NCBI GenBank assembly: GCA_018646865.1
Contig: JABGTW010000035.1
Location: forward strand, 1-45,606
Direction of reading: 5' to 3'
From: Cryomorphaceae bacterium
GTDB lineage: Bacteria > Bacteroidota > Bacteroidia > Flavobacteriales > Flavobacteriaceae
Length of the DNA stretch: 45,606 nucleotides
Shown here piece by piece: positions 26,978-35,470 of this stretch (position 1 is the first letter of the stretch; each line of letters opens with the position of its first letter). Below the pieces are notes generated by a model, which worked only from the letters and a program-made list of their open reading frames with translations, made no database searches and was not told the DNA's origin. The translations under genes and the position numbers were made by a program.

Positions 26978-27791
26978 GACTCGTCAAAAAATACATGATA
27001 TAATTTATGAGGCTGATACTCCAGCAGGTAAGGCATTTGATATATCACTAATTATACTGATAATTATTAGTGTAATCCTTGTTGCATTAGAGACTGTTGG
27101 GTGGATAAATGATAAATACTCTAATATTTTTAATATTGCAGAGTGGGTTATTACCATATTATTCACTATAGAATATATACTTAGGATTATATCTATTCAT
27201 CATCCAAAGAAATATATTTTCAGTTTTTACGGAATAATTGATTTGCTTGCTACTATACCAAAGTATGTGTCTTTAATTTTTGTTGGTGCACACATTGAAA
27301 CTATCATGGCTATTAGAGCTCTCAGAATTTTAAGAATATTTCGTGTCCTGCGCATTTCAAGATATATTGGTGAATCTACTTTCCTTGTAAGGTCTTTATT
27401 AGTTAGTAGAGCAAAAATTATAATATTTTTACTTTTTGTATTAATAATGTGTATTCTTTTTGGGACTATTATGTATTTAATAGAAGGGCCTGAAGCTGGT
27501 TTTGATAATATTCCTGAAAGTATTTATTGGTGTATTAGTACAATTTCTACTGTTGGCTATGGTGATATAGTCCCCTTGACAGGAATGGGTAAGTTCATAG
27601 CTTCTTTATTGATGATTCTAGGATATGGAATTATAGCTGTTCCAACTGGTATAATTTCTGCAGAAATGGCTCAAAGAAAAAAGGATATTGATGTTACTAC
27701 TAGAGTTTGTGTAGAATGCCTGAACGATAAGCATAAAGATGCAGCAGTATACTGTCATAAATGTGGTTCACACCTAGATGAGGAAAAATAA
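26970..27791 (+). CDS. Voltage-gated potassium channel-like protein with C-terminal zinc ribbon
   Basis: A 273-residue six-helix channel subunit. Segments are S1 (about 24-41), S2 (54-75), S3 (86-104), an S4-like sensor with regular Arg (RALRILRIFRVLRISRY, 116-132), S5 (149-170) and S6 (208-230). The selectivity filter is STVGYGD (193-199), so K+ selectivity is expected. After S6, residues 247-265 form CVEC and CHKC with 11 residues between, a probable zinc ribbon. The start is TTG at 26970, inside the exonuclease gene by 8 bases; no ATG is available. The miaA start overlaps its 3' end by 14 bases. Confidence 0.87.
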   Translation: MNKTRQKIHDIIYEADTPAGKAFDISLIILIIISVILVALETVGWINDKYSNIFNIAEWVITILFTIEYILRIISIHHPKKYIFSFYGIIDLLATIPKYVSLIFVGAHIETIMAIRALRILRIFRVLRISRYIGESTFLVRSLLVSRAKIIIFLLFVLIMCILFGTIMYLIEGPEAGFDNIPESIYWCISTISTVGYGDIVPLTGMGKFIASLLMILGYGIIAVPTGIISAEMAQRKKDIDVTTRVCVECLNDKHKDAAVYCHKCGSHLDEEK

Positions 27792-28674
27792 AAACTTAAT
27801 TTATATTGCTGGTCCTACTGGTATTGGTAAAACTAATCTAAGTATAGAAATTGCAAAGAAACTTAATTCAGAAATACTTTCTTGTGATTCTAGACAGTTT
27901 TATAAGGAACTTAATATTGGAACCTCCCCACCCTCTTATTCTCAATTAAATGATGTAAAACATCATTTTATTCATAATAAAAGTATTCATGATATTTATA
28001 ATGTAGGTAACTATGAAAAAGAGGCAATTACATTAATAAATAAATTGTTTGAAGATAAAGATGTCTTAATATTAGTAGGAGGCTCAGGATTATACGCAGA
28101 TTCAATTATGTATGGAATTGATGAATTTCCTGAAATACCTACAAATATTAGAGAAAGTTTTATAAATGAATATAATTCTAGTGGTTTGGAGTTAATTCAA
28201 AATAAACTTAAAAAGCTAGATATTAAATATTACAACGAAGTTGATTTAAATAATTCGAATAGGATCATCAGAGCATTAGAGATAATTGAGTTTACAGGAA
28301 AGGAGTTTTCTTTATTTAGAACTAAAAAGCAGAAAGAGAGAGTCTTTCAAAGTCAAGTAATAGTTATGGAATGTGAAAGAGAAAAACTTTATAATAGAAT
28401 TAATACTAGAGTTGATAATATGATAGAAAAAGGTCTAGAGAAAGAGGTGTTAGAATTAAGAGATTTTAAACACTTAAACACGTTGAACACCGTTGGTTAT
28501 AAAGAGTTTTTCAACTATTTTGAAGGTAAATCAAACTATTTAGATACTTTAGATAAGATAAAGCAGAATACTAGAAACTATGCAAAGAGACAAGTTACAT
28601 GGTTGAAGAGATATAAGAAATCAATTAAAGTACATTGCAATCAAGAAGTGGATAAAATTATTAATGAGTTATAA
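27778..28674 (+). CDS. miaA: tRNA dimethylallyltransferase
   Basis: The 298-residue enzyme adds dimethylallyl to A37 of tRNAs reading UNN codons. The P-loop is GPTGIGKT (12-19), followed by LSCDSRQFYKELNIGTSPPS with the catalytic Asp, VKHHFIH, LVGGSGLYADSIMYG, SNRIIRALEI and TVGYKEFFNYF; the tail ends with QNTRNYAKRQVTWLKRY. The ATG lies inside the end of the channel gene and overlaps it by 14 bases, suggesting translational coupling. Family and length are fully typical. Confidence 0.95.
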   Translation: MRKNKNLIYIAGPTGIGKTNLSIEIAKKLNSEILSCDSRQFYKELNIGTSPPSYSQLNDVKHHFIHNKSIHDIYNVGNYEKEAITLINKLFEDKDVLILVGGSGLYADSIMYGIDEFPEIPTNIRESFINEYNSSGLELIQNKLKKLDIKYYNEVDLNNSNRIIRALEIIEFTGKEFSLFRTKKQKERVFQSQVIVMECEREKLYNRINTRVDNMIEKGLEKEVLELRDFKHLNTLNTVGYKEFFNYFEGKSNYLDTLDKIKQNTRNYAKRQVTWLKRYKKSIKVHCNQEVDKIINEL

Positions 28675-28685
28675 AAATTTATAAA

Positions 28686-30215
28686 ATGAAAAAATTAATT
28701 ACTATATCAATCTTAAGTTTAATATTTAGCGTAAATTCTTTTTCACAAAGACTTTATGAAGAAAAAGCCCTGGAAGTTGGAATTGAGAGCATTAAAGATT
28801 TTAAAGAATTTTTATCATTAAAGAATGATGCAAATAATAAAAATGAACTTGAGCCATTGATTCAATGGGGTATTGATAATTTTGAAAAATATGGATTTAA
28901 AGTTGAAAGATTAGACACTCCTGAATTACCACTATTACTTGCTAGCAAAATTATCTCAAAAAGTGCAAAGACTATTCTTATTTATCTTCAATTTGATGGC
29001 CAACCCGTAGATGAGTCAGAATGGAATCAAGAGAATCCTTACAAGGCAGAATTAAAAATCTATGAAAATGGAGAATATAAATCAATTAGCTGGAATGTTT
29101 TAGAAAATATTACAACAAAAAATATAAATGATTCAGATATTAGAATTTTTGCAAGATCTACATCTGATGGTAAAGGTCCAGTATTGATGCTTTTGAATGC
29201 TCTTGAGATAATGAAAGAAACTGATTTAAAATTAAAGTATAATCTTAAAGTGATAATGGATTTTGAAGAAGAATTGGGTTCACCTAATATAACTAATGCA
29301 GTTAATAAATATTCAGATAAACTTAAGACCGATGCACTGTTAATTTATGATGGTCCTGAACATCCATCAAACCTTCCTACTTTAGAATTTGGTGCAAGAG
29401 GAATTTCACAAATTACATTAACATCTTATGGCCCTGTGGTTCCTCAACATAGTGGTCACTTTGGAAATTATGCTCCTAATCCTGTATTTAGAATGTCTGA
29501 GATACTAAATTCAATGAAAGATAAAAATGGAAGAGTTATAATTGAAGGTTTTTATGATGGAATAGATATTGACGATAAAACTTTGAAAATTTTAAGAGAA
29601 GTTCCTGATAACGAACTTAAAATGAAGGATAAAATGCAGTTTAAAACTCCAGATGATGTTGCTTCTACTTATCAAGAATCTATTCAATATCCTTCACTTA
29701 ATGTTCGAGGAATACAGTCAGGATGGGTTGGAGATGAAGTAAGAACAATTGTTCCATCTGAATGTGTAGCAGAAATTGATGTTAGATTAGTACTCGAATC
29801 AGATGCTAATATCCTTATTAATTTAATTAAAAATCATATTGAAGATTTAGGATATCTTGTATTAGACAGGAAACCTTCTAAAGATGAAAGATTAAAGAAT
29901 AACAAAATTATTACTATGAATTCTTCAATAAGTTATGATGCATATAGAACAGAAATTGATTCTTTTATTGGAGAATGGCTTATAGCTTCTCTAAAGAAAA
30001 CATTTAATGTTGAACCAGTTAAGATAAGAACTAGCGGTGGTTCAGTTCCTATATCCCCTTTTGTAAAAATATTAGGTATCCCTGCTGTATCTGTTCCTAC
30101 AGTTAATAAAGACAATAACCAACACAGTCCAAATGAAAATATTAAAATCTCTAACTATATAAGAGGAATTGAGGCTTACTTAGGAATACTTTTAGAGGAT
30201 CTCCCGAACAGGTAG
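28686..30215 (+). CDS. Exported M20-family metallopeptidase
   Basis: A 509-residue M20/M25/M40 hydrolase with a signal peptide (MKKLITISILSLIFSVNSFS, cut near residue 20). The usual first metal His (HxD) is replaced by Q102 in IYLQFDGQPVD. The bridging Asp D161 (STSDGKG), the FEEELGSP Glu pair, the Asp in LIYDGPEHPS, the lid segment HSGHFGNYAPNPVF and the C-terminal QHSPNEN His are retained. It likely hydrolyses peptides in the periplasm. It follows miaA by 11 bases and ends 4 bases from the convergent purC stop. From memory the Gln variant is a recognisable flavobacterial group, but activity is not assured. Confidence 0.85.
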   Translation: MKKLITISILSLIFSVNSFSQRLYEEKALEVGIESIKDFKEFLSLKNDANNKNELEPLIQWGIDNFEKYGFKVERLDTPELPLLLASKIISKSAKTILIYLQFDGQPVDESEWNQENPYKAELKIYENGEYKSISWNVLENITTKNINDSDIRIFARSTSDGKGPVLMLLNALEIMKETDLKLKYNLKVIMDFEEELGSPNITNAVNKYSDKLKTDALLIYDGPEHPSNLPTLEFGARGISQITLTSYGPVVPQHSGHFGNYAPNPVFRMSEILNSMKDKNGRVIIEGFYDGIDIDDKTLKILREVPDNELKMKDKMQFKTPDDVASTYQESIQYPSLNVRGIQSGWVGDEVRTIVPSECVAEIDVRLVLESDANILINLIKNHIEDLGYLVLDRKPSKDERLKNNKIITMNSSISYDAYRTEIDSFIGEWLIASLKKTFNVEPVKIRTSGGSVPISPFVKILGIPAVSVPTVNKDNNQHSPNENIKISNYIRGIEAYLGILLEDLPNR

Positions 30216-30219
30216 ATAA

Positions 30220-31167
30220 TTAGAGAGTCTCTAGTCCTTTAATTATGTTTTTCTCAATTTGATTAATAGAGTTTGTGTTATTTGATTTGTTAAACTTTAG
30301 TCCTAGGATTTGATTGTAAAGTTCTATATATCTATTAGATACATCATTAACAATTTTATCTGTTATTTTTGGTAAATTTTGATTTTCTTTTCCTTGAAAG
30401 TTATTCTCAATTAACCATTGTCTAAAAAACTCTTTAGATAGCTGCTTTGGTGACAATCCATTATCAATAGACTCATTATAACTGTCCATGTAAAAATATC
30501 TAGATGAATCAGGTGTATGGATTTCATCAATTAAATAAAGTTTATTGTTACTGTCATATCCAAATTCATATTTAGTATCTACTAATATTAATCCTCTTTT
30601 TTTTGCTATTTCAGTTCCTCTTTTAAATAGTTTGTATGTAATCTGCTCAATTTCTTCATACTGATCAATTGATAAAATTTTTTGTTTTAATATTTGAAGT
30701 TTAGAGATGTCTTCATCATGACCTTGGTCAGCTTTAGTACTTGGAGTAATAATTGGTGTATCAAATTTTTGATTTGAAACAAGACCATCTGATAATTTAA
30801 CGCCACATATGCTCCTTTTGCCTGATTTATAAACTCTATCAGAATGTCCGCTTAAATAACCTCTAATAACCATTTCAATTTTGATTGGATTAAGCTTTCG
30901 TCCAATTGAAACATTAGGGTCTGGAGATGAAATCAACCAATTATCTATAATATCTTGAGTAGAATTTAACATCTCAAGAGATATTTGATTAAGAATTTGA
31001 CCTTTATTAGGGATTGGTCTTGGCATTATAATGTCAAAAGCAGAAATTCGATCAGAAGCTATAACAACTAATATATCATCTTCAATTGTATATACATCTC
31101 TTACTTTGCCTTCGTATTTTGATGTTTGACCTGGAAAATTAAAATCTGTTTTATAAATACTATTCAC
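30220..31167 (-). CDS. purC: Phosphoribosylaminoimidazole-succinocarboxamide synthase (SAICAR synthase)
   Basis: A 315-residue enzyme of de novo purine synthesis that joins aspartate to CAIR with ATP. The N-terminus has YEGKVRDVYTIEDDILVVIASDRISAFD, then PIPNKGQILNQIS, VIRGYLSGHS, TKADQGHDE, LVDTKYEFGYD, LIDEIHTPDSSRY and LSKEFFRQWL. This is the longer form (about 300-315 residues) seen in Bacteroidota and eukaryotes. Its ATG overlaps the phoH stop by one base, so the two form an operon. No purine riboswitch is visible upstream. The stop lies 4 bases from the M20 gene's. Confidence 0.96.
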   Translation of the reverse strand: MNSIYKTDFNFPGQTSKYEGKVRDVYTIEDDILVVIASDRISAFDIIMPRPIPNKGQILNQISLEMLNSTQDIIDNWLISSPDPNVSIGRKLNPIKIEMVIRGYLSGHSDRVYKSGKRSICGVKLSDGLVSNQKFDTPIITPSTKADQGHDEDISKLQILKQKILSIDQYEEIEQITYKLFKRGTEIAKKRGLILVDTKYEFGYDSNNKLYLIDEIHTPDSSRYFYMDSYNESIDNGLSPKQLSKEFFRQWLIENNFQGKENQNLPKITDKIVNDVSNRYIELYNQILGLKFNKSNNTNSINQIEKNIIKGLETL

Positions 31168-32102
31168 TAATTATCTTTTTCAACTTTATTATATGCCTCA
31201 ATCACTTTTTTAACAATTGGATGTCTAATTACATCCTTATCATCTAGGTAAATTATTTTAATTCCTCTTTTATTAGAAAGTATTTTTATTGCTTCTTTCA
31301 GCCCAGAGTTTTCTTTTCTAGGAAGATCAACTTGACCGGGATCACCAGTTACCATAAATTTTGCATTCATACCCATTCTAGTTAGAAACATTTTCATTTG
31401 AGCTGGAGTTGTATTTTGAGCTTCATCCAGAATAACAAATGCATTATCAAGAGTTCTACCTCTCATGAAAGCAAGAGGAGCAATTTCAATAGTTCTATCC
31501 TCTAGGAATTTTTCAAGTTTGCTATATGGAATCATATCAGTTAATGCATCATATAGAGGCTGCATATATGGATCTAATTTTTCTTTTAGATCACCTGGTA
31601 GATATCCCAAATTTTCTCCAGCTTCGACAGCTGGTCTAGTTAAAATGATTTTTTTTATTTCTTTTTCCTTAAGAGCTTTAACAGCCATAGCAACTCCAGT
31701 ATAAGTCTTACCTGTTCCAGCTGGTCCAATAGCAAAAATCAGATCATTAGATGTAATTGAATTATGAAGTCTCTTTTGGTTTACAGTTTTAGCTAGAATA
31801 GGTTTACCTGAAATGCCATGTAAAATTAGTGAAGGTTTATCACCGTTAAACTTAACGTCTTTAACAACTATATCATTTATAACATTAGGATCTATTGAAT
31901 TATACTCTGTATAATAATTTAATAAGCTTCTAAATTTTTTATCAAATTCCTTTAATTCACTCTTTTCTCCTAGTGCTTTAATTGTCTGTCCTCGCTGGAT
32001 AAGTTTAATTTTTGGGAAACTTGATTTTAAAGAATTTAAATTATCTCTTGAAAAAAAGTATTGTGGGTCAACATCGGTTAATTCAAATTGAAGATCACTC
32101 AA
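31167..32102 (-). CDS. PhoH-family ATPase
   Basis: A 311-residue PhoH-like P-loop protein. The N-terminal part (1-105) resembles the small RNA-binding region of PhoH/YbeZ. The ATPase has RLHNSITSNDLIFAIGPAGTGKT (Walker A 126-133), RPAVEAGENLGYLPGDLKEK, FMRGRTLDNAFVILDEAQNT (Walker B DEAQ) and VTGDPGQVDLP. Family members are tied to ribosome and rRNA maturation with YbeY, which is not in the window. The start is TTG at 32102, since no ATG fits. First of a two-gene unit with purC. It diverges from the SAM adenosyltransferase gene. Confidence 0.9.
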   Translation of the reverse strand: MSDLQFELTDVDPQYFFSRDNLNSLKSSFPKIKLIQRGQTIKALGEKSELKEFDKKFRSLLNYYTEYNSIDPNVINDIVVKDVKFNGDKPSLILHGISGKPILAKTVNQKRLHNSITSNDLIFAIGPAGTGKTYTGVAMAVKALKEKEIKKIILTRPAVEAGENLGYLPGDLKEKLDPYMQPLYDALTDMIPYSKLEKFLEDRTIEIAPLAFMRGRTLDNAFVILDEAQNTTPAQMKMFLTRMGMNAKFMVTGDPGQVDLPRKENSGLKEAIKILSNKRGIKIIYLDDKDVIRHPIVKKVIEAYNKVEKDN

Positions 32103-32143
32103 TAGATTATATTTAAAAATTTGTTATAGTAGATTATTTGATT

Positions 32144-32151
32144 CAAATTTA
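32144..32151 (-). promoter_or_regulatory. Candidate -7 promoter element for phoH-purC
   Basis: On the minus strand the sequence reads TAAATTTG, an exact TAnnTTTG match, 41 bases before the TTG start of phoH. It lies within the divergent gap, close to the start of the SAM adenosyltransferase gene at 32180. No well-spaced -33 box was found. Confidence 0.4.
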
Positions 32152-32179
32152 CATAAATTTTATAAAGTTTATTAATCAA

Positions 32180-33007
32180 ATGTCTATCATAACATTAACA
32201 ACAGATTATGGAAATAAAGACTATTTTGTTAGCTCTTTAAAAGCTAAGTTAATAAGCAACATAGATATAACAAACATTGTAGATATCTCACATGAAATTA
32301 GCCCTTTCAACCTTACAGAAGCTGGTTATGTTCTTGAAGGAGCATTTAATAATTTTCCAAAGGGAACTATTCATATTCTAAGTGTTGATTCAGAATTAAC
32401 TCCAGAAAACAAACATATAGCAATAATGTATGATGGATGCTATTTTATAGGTGCAGATAATGGTGTTTTTTCATTAATATTTAGAGATAAAAAACCAGAT
32501 CAAATTGTTGAAATTAATTTACACAGCAATTACAATCACAAAATTTCAGCAGATGACTTATTTGTCAAAGTAGCTGCCCATGTTCATAGGTCAGGGCCGT
32601 TAAATGTTGTTGGCACTGAAATAAATAGTATTAAAGAAATAACCAATTTAAGACCTGTGGTAAACAAAGAGGAAAGTCAAATAATTGGAAGTGTAATATA
32701 TATTGATAACTATGGAAATGTCGTTACTAATATTACTGAGAAGCTGTTTAAGGAAGTATCTAAGACTAGACCATTCACAATAAATGCTAGAAATATAAAG
32801 TTTTCAAAAATTCATAAAAATTACTCTGATGCAATTGATTTTAATTTAGAAAAAAAAGATAGAGAGGAGGATGGAAAAAAGATTGCTTTATTTAATAATC
32901 TTAGCTACCTTCAGCTAAGCATATATAAAAGTAATCCTCAGACAGTTGGAAGTGCAAGTTCACTTTTTGGATTAAGCTATAGAGATGTAGTAAGTGTTTA
33001 TTTTTAG
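32180..33007 (+). CDS. SAM hydroxide adenosyltransferase (DUF62 family)
   Basis: The 275-residue protein belongs to the SAM-dependent chlorinase/fluorinase-like family, whose common members hydrolyse SAM to adenosine and methionine. MSIITLTTDYGNKDYFV, IVDISHEISPFNLTEAGYVLEG, FPKGTIHILSVDSEL, CYFIGADNGVFSLIF, DLFVKVAAHV and YIDNYGNVVTNIT are visible. The ATG at 32180 fits the family; an earlier in-frame TTG at 32138 adds 14 residues that do not. No halogenase-specific loop could be recognised, so halogenation is not claimed. The biological role is uncertain in all members of this group. Confidence 0.9.
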   Translation: MSIITLTTDYGNKDYFVSSLKAKLISNIDITNIVDISHEISPFNLTEAGYVLEGAFNNFPKGTIHILSVDSELTPENKHIAIMYDGCYFIGADNGVFSLIFRDKKPDQIVEINLHSNYNHKISADDLFVKVAAHVHRSGPLNVVGTEINSIKEITNLRPVVNKEESQIIGSVIYIDNYGNVVTNITEKLFKEVSKTRPFTINARNIKFSKIHKNYSDAIDFNLEKKDREEDGKKIALFNNLSYLQLSIYKSNPQTVGSASSLFGLSYRDVVSVYF

Positions 33008-33066
33008 TGTTTGTATCTAGTAGATAACTTTTATTAATTATACTAAGAAATATAGTTTCAATTAAA

Positions 33067-33074
33067 TATATTTG
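33067..33074 (+). promoter_or_regulatory. Candidate -7 promoter element for dnaN
   Basis: TATATTTG matches TAnnTTTG exactly and ends 11 bases before the ATG at 33086, in the 78-base gap after the preceding gene. A transcript from here would have a leader of only a few bases. No clear -33 box. Confidence 0.5.
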
Positions 33075-33085
33075 AAAAAAAACAT

Positions 33086-34213
33086 ATGAAATTCATTGTT
33101 TCATCTTCTTTATTATATAAAGAAATTCAAGTCTTAGGGGGTATTATTAACTCAACTAATACTTTACCAATTCTTGACAACTTTTTATTTGAAATAAATA
33201 ACAATAAACTCGTTATAAGCTCTTCAGATCTAGAGTCAACAATGACTTCTGAAATTGAGATTGAGTCAACTTCTACTGATAAAATTGCTATATCAGCAAA
33301 ACTGCTAACAGATATTTTAAAAACTTTCTCTGAACAGCCTTTAACCTTTATTAAAAAAGATAATAATACTGTAGAGATAAGTGCTAGCAATGGTAAGTAT
33401 TCATTAGCATACCTTAAAGGAGATGAATTCCCTAAGCAAATTGAGATATTGGATGCACATGAGACCAGAATTAAAGGCTCAGATCTTTGGAATGCTATAA
33501 ATTCTACAATTTTTGCATCAGGTACAGATGATCTAAGGCCTGTCATGAGTGGTGTTTTCTTTCAGTTTAATAGTGAGTCATTAAAATTTGTAGCTACCGA
33601 TGCTCACAAACTAGTTAAATTTGAGACCTCAGAATATACAGCTAATGAAGTTTCAGAGTTTATTATGCCTAAAAAACCTCTTCAAATTTTGAAAGGTATT
33701 CTCCAAACAGAAAGTTCAGAGCTAACAATTCAACACAATGACTCTAATGCAAAATTTGTATTTGATAAATCTTCTATCATTTGTAGATTAATTGATGGGA
33801 AATTTCCAAATTATGAAGCTGTTATTCCAAAAGATAATCCTAATGTTTTAACAATAGACAGGCAGTTATTTCTTAATTCAGTAAGAAGAGTTAGTATTTT
33901 TTCTAATAAAACTACTAATCAGATTAGACTTAAACTTGCTGGTACACTTTTAAACATAAGTGCTGAAGATTTTGATTTTAGCAATAAAGCTGATGAAAAC
34001 TTAGAATGTCAGTATTCAGGTGATGATATACAAATTGGTTTTAATTCAAAGTTTTTGATTGAAATGTTAAACAACTTAGAGTCTGACATGATCACCCTTT
34101 CTATGTCTCATCCTAATAGAGCGGGGATAATTAGACCATTAAATGAGAGTGGTGAATCTAAGGAAACCATTACAATGCTAGTTATGCCTGTAATGTTAAA
34201 TGATAATGATTAA
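33086..34213 (+). CDS. dnaN: DNA polymerase III beta subunit (sliding clamp)
   Basis: The 375-residue protein has the three-domain clamp layout and standard length. MKFIVSSSLLYKEIQVLGGIINSTNTLPIL marks the N-terminus, with SSDLESTM, then FASGTDDLRPVMSGVFF and FVATDAHKLVKFE in the middle domain, RLIDGKFPNYEAVIP, and a C-terminal GIIRPL and VMPVML end that binds polymerase and repair clients. dnaA is not next to it, unlike the ancestral dnaA-dnaN order; the window shows it downstream of a DUF62 gene. Its stop shares 4 bases with the convergent acyltransferase gene. holA and dnaB also lie in this window. Confidence 0.96.
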   Translation: MKFIVSSSLLYKEIQVLGGIINSTNTLPILDNFLFEINNNKLVISSSDLESTMTSEIEIESTSTDKIAISAKLLTDILKTFSEQPLTFIKKDNNTVEISASNGKYSLAYLKGDEFPKQIEILDAHETRIKGSDLWNAINSTIFASGTDDLRPVMSGVFFQFNSESLKFVATDAHKLVKFETSEYTANEVSEFIMPKKPLQILKGILQTESSELTIQHNDSNAKFVFDKSSIICRLIDGKFPNYEAVIPKDNPNVLTIDRQLFLNSVRRVSIFSNKTTNQIRLKLAGTLLNISAEDFDFSNKADENLECQYSGDDIQIGFNSKFLIEMLNNLESDMITLSMSHPNRAGIIRPLNESGESKETITMLVMPVMLNDND

Positions 34214-35466
34214 TCAATTGATTTCTCAACACCTTCAGGTGATTTTTTATAAATTCCTTCTTCTAACTTTTCCCTAATTAATGCAAATGCATCAAGAGTT
34301 TCTATAATATCTTTTTCATTATGAGAAGATGTCGGGATAAGTCTTAGAAGAATTAGTCCTTTAGGAATAACTGGATATACAACAATTGAACAAAATATTT
34401 GAAAGTTTTCTCGGAGATCTCTAACAAGAGCCATAGCTTCCGGGACACTACCTTCTAAATAAACAGGAGTCACACAACTTTGAGTTGAACCAATATCAAA
34501 GCCTCTTTCCTTTAAACCAGATTGAAGCATATTAACATTTTCCCAAAGTTTATTCTTTAATTCAGGTTTAGTTTTAAGTAATTCAAGTCTTTTAAGAGCT
34601 CCTATAACCAACTGTATTTGAAGTGATTTAGCAAACATTTGTGAACGCATATTATATCTTAAATAGCCAATTATTTCAGTATCACCAGATATAAAAGCAC
34701 CTGTAGAAGCCATTGATTTAGCAAAAGTTGCAAAATAAACATCAATTTGATCTTGAACACCCTGTTCTTCACCTGTTCCTGCACCAGTTTTACCAAGAGT
34801 ACCAAAACCATGAGCATCATCAACTAGTAATCTAAATTTGAATTTATTCTTCATGTGAACAATCTCCTTAAGCTTTCCTTGTTCGCCTCTCATACCAAAT
34901 ACTCCTTCTGAGATAACTAAAATACCACCTCCAGTTTGTTCAGCCATTTTTGTTGCTCTTTCAAGATTTTTTTCAAGACTTTGCATATCATTATGTTGGT
35001 AAGTAAATCTCTTACCTAAGTGAAGTCTAACACCATCAACTATACATGCATGAGCATCAACATCATAAACAATAATATCATTCTTAGAGACTAATGAGTC
35101 TATAGTGGAAAGTATACCTTGATATCCAAAATTTAAAAGATAAGCTGATTCCTTAGAAGTAAATTCTGCTAATTCTAATTCTAACTTTTCATGGAACTTA
35201 GTATGTCCTGACATTAGACGTGCTCCCATTGGGTAAGCACTTCCAAAATCCTTAGCAGCTTCAGCATCAGTCTTTCTAACTTCAGGATGATTAGCAAGAC
35301 CTAAATAGTCATTTACACTCCATGTAACAACCTCTTTACCATTAAATTTCATTCTATTCGATATAGGTCCTTCTAGCTTTGGAAAAGCAAAGTAACCCTC
35401 AGCTATAGAAGCCCATTTTCCTAGAGGACCTTTGTTTTTATATATTTTTTCAAATAAATCTTGCAT
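34210..35466 (-). CDS. Alpha-oxoamine synthase (serine palmitoyltransferase/cysteate acyltransferase-like)
   Basis: A 418-residue fold-type I PLP enzyme that would condense an amino acid with a fatty acyl thioester. The start is ATG at 35466 (MQDLFEKIYKNKGPLG); the open frame upstream overlaps the neighbouring gene. Key segments are TWSVNDYLGLANHP, YPMGARLMSGHT, AYLLNFGYQG, LLVDDAHGFGTLGKTGAG (D216, H219) and TFAKSMASTGAF with PLP lysine K250. Homologues in Flavobacteria are reported as cysteate-fatty acyltransferases for capnine, the sulfonolipid base. The gene directly upstream, 4 bases away, resembles cysteate synthase, which supports that reading over sphingolipid synthesis. Amino acid specificity is inferred from context. 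Confidence 0.82.
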   Translation of the reverse strand: MQDLFEKIYKNKGPLGKWASIAEGYFAFPKLEGPISNRMKFNGKEVVTWSVNDYLGLANHPEVRKTDAEAAKDFGSAYPMGARLMSGHTKFHEKLELELAEFTSKESAYLLNFGYQGILSTIDSLVSKNDIIVYDVDAHACIVDGVRLHLGKRFTYQHNDMQSLEKNLERATKMAEQTGGGILVISEGVFGMRGEQGKLKEIVHMKNKFKFRLLVDDAHGFGTLGKTGAGTGEEQGVQDQIDVYFATFAKSMASTGAFISGDTEIIGYLRYNMRSQMFAKSLQIQLVIGALKRLELLKTKPELKNKLWENVNMLQSGLKERGFDIGSTQSCVTPVYLEGSVPEAMALVRDLRENFQIFCSIVVYPVIPKGLILLRLIPTSSHNEKDIIETLDAFALIREKLEEGIYKKSPEGVEKSID

Positions 35467-35470
35467 GATA

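Noticed and set aside
32180-33007. Idea that the DUF62 gene is a fluorinase or chlorinase
   Set aside because: No halogenase-specific loop was recognised, and most members of this family are SAM hydrolases.
33127-33546. Long open frame (139 codons) antisense inside dnaN
   Set aside because: It lies wholly within a certain gene in the opposite strand and shows no recognised motif; open frames like this are common on the opposite strand.
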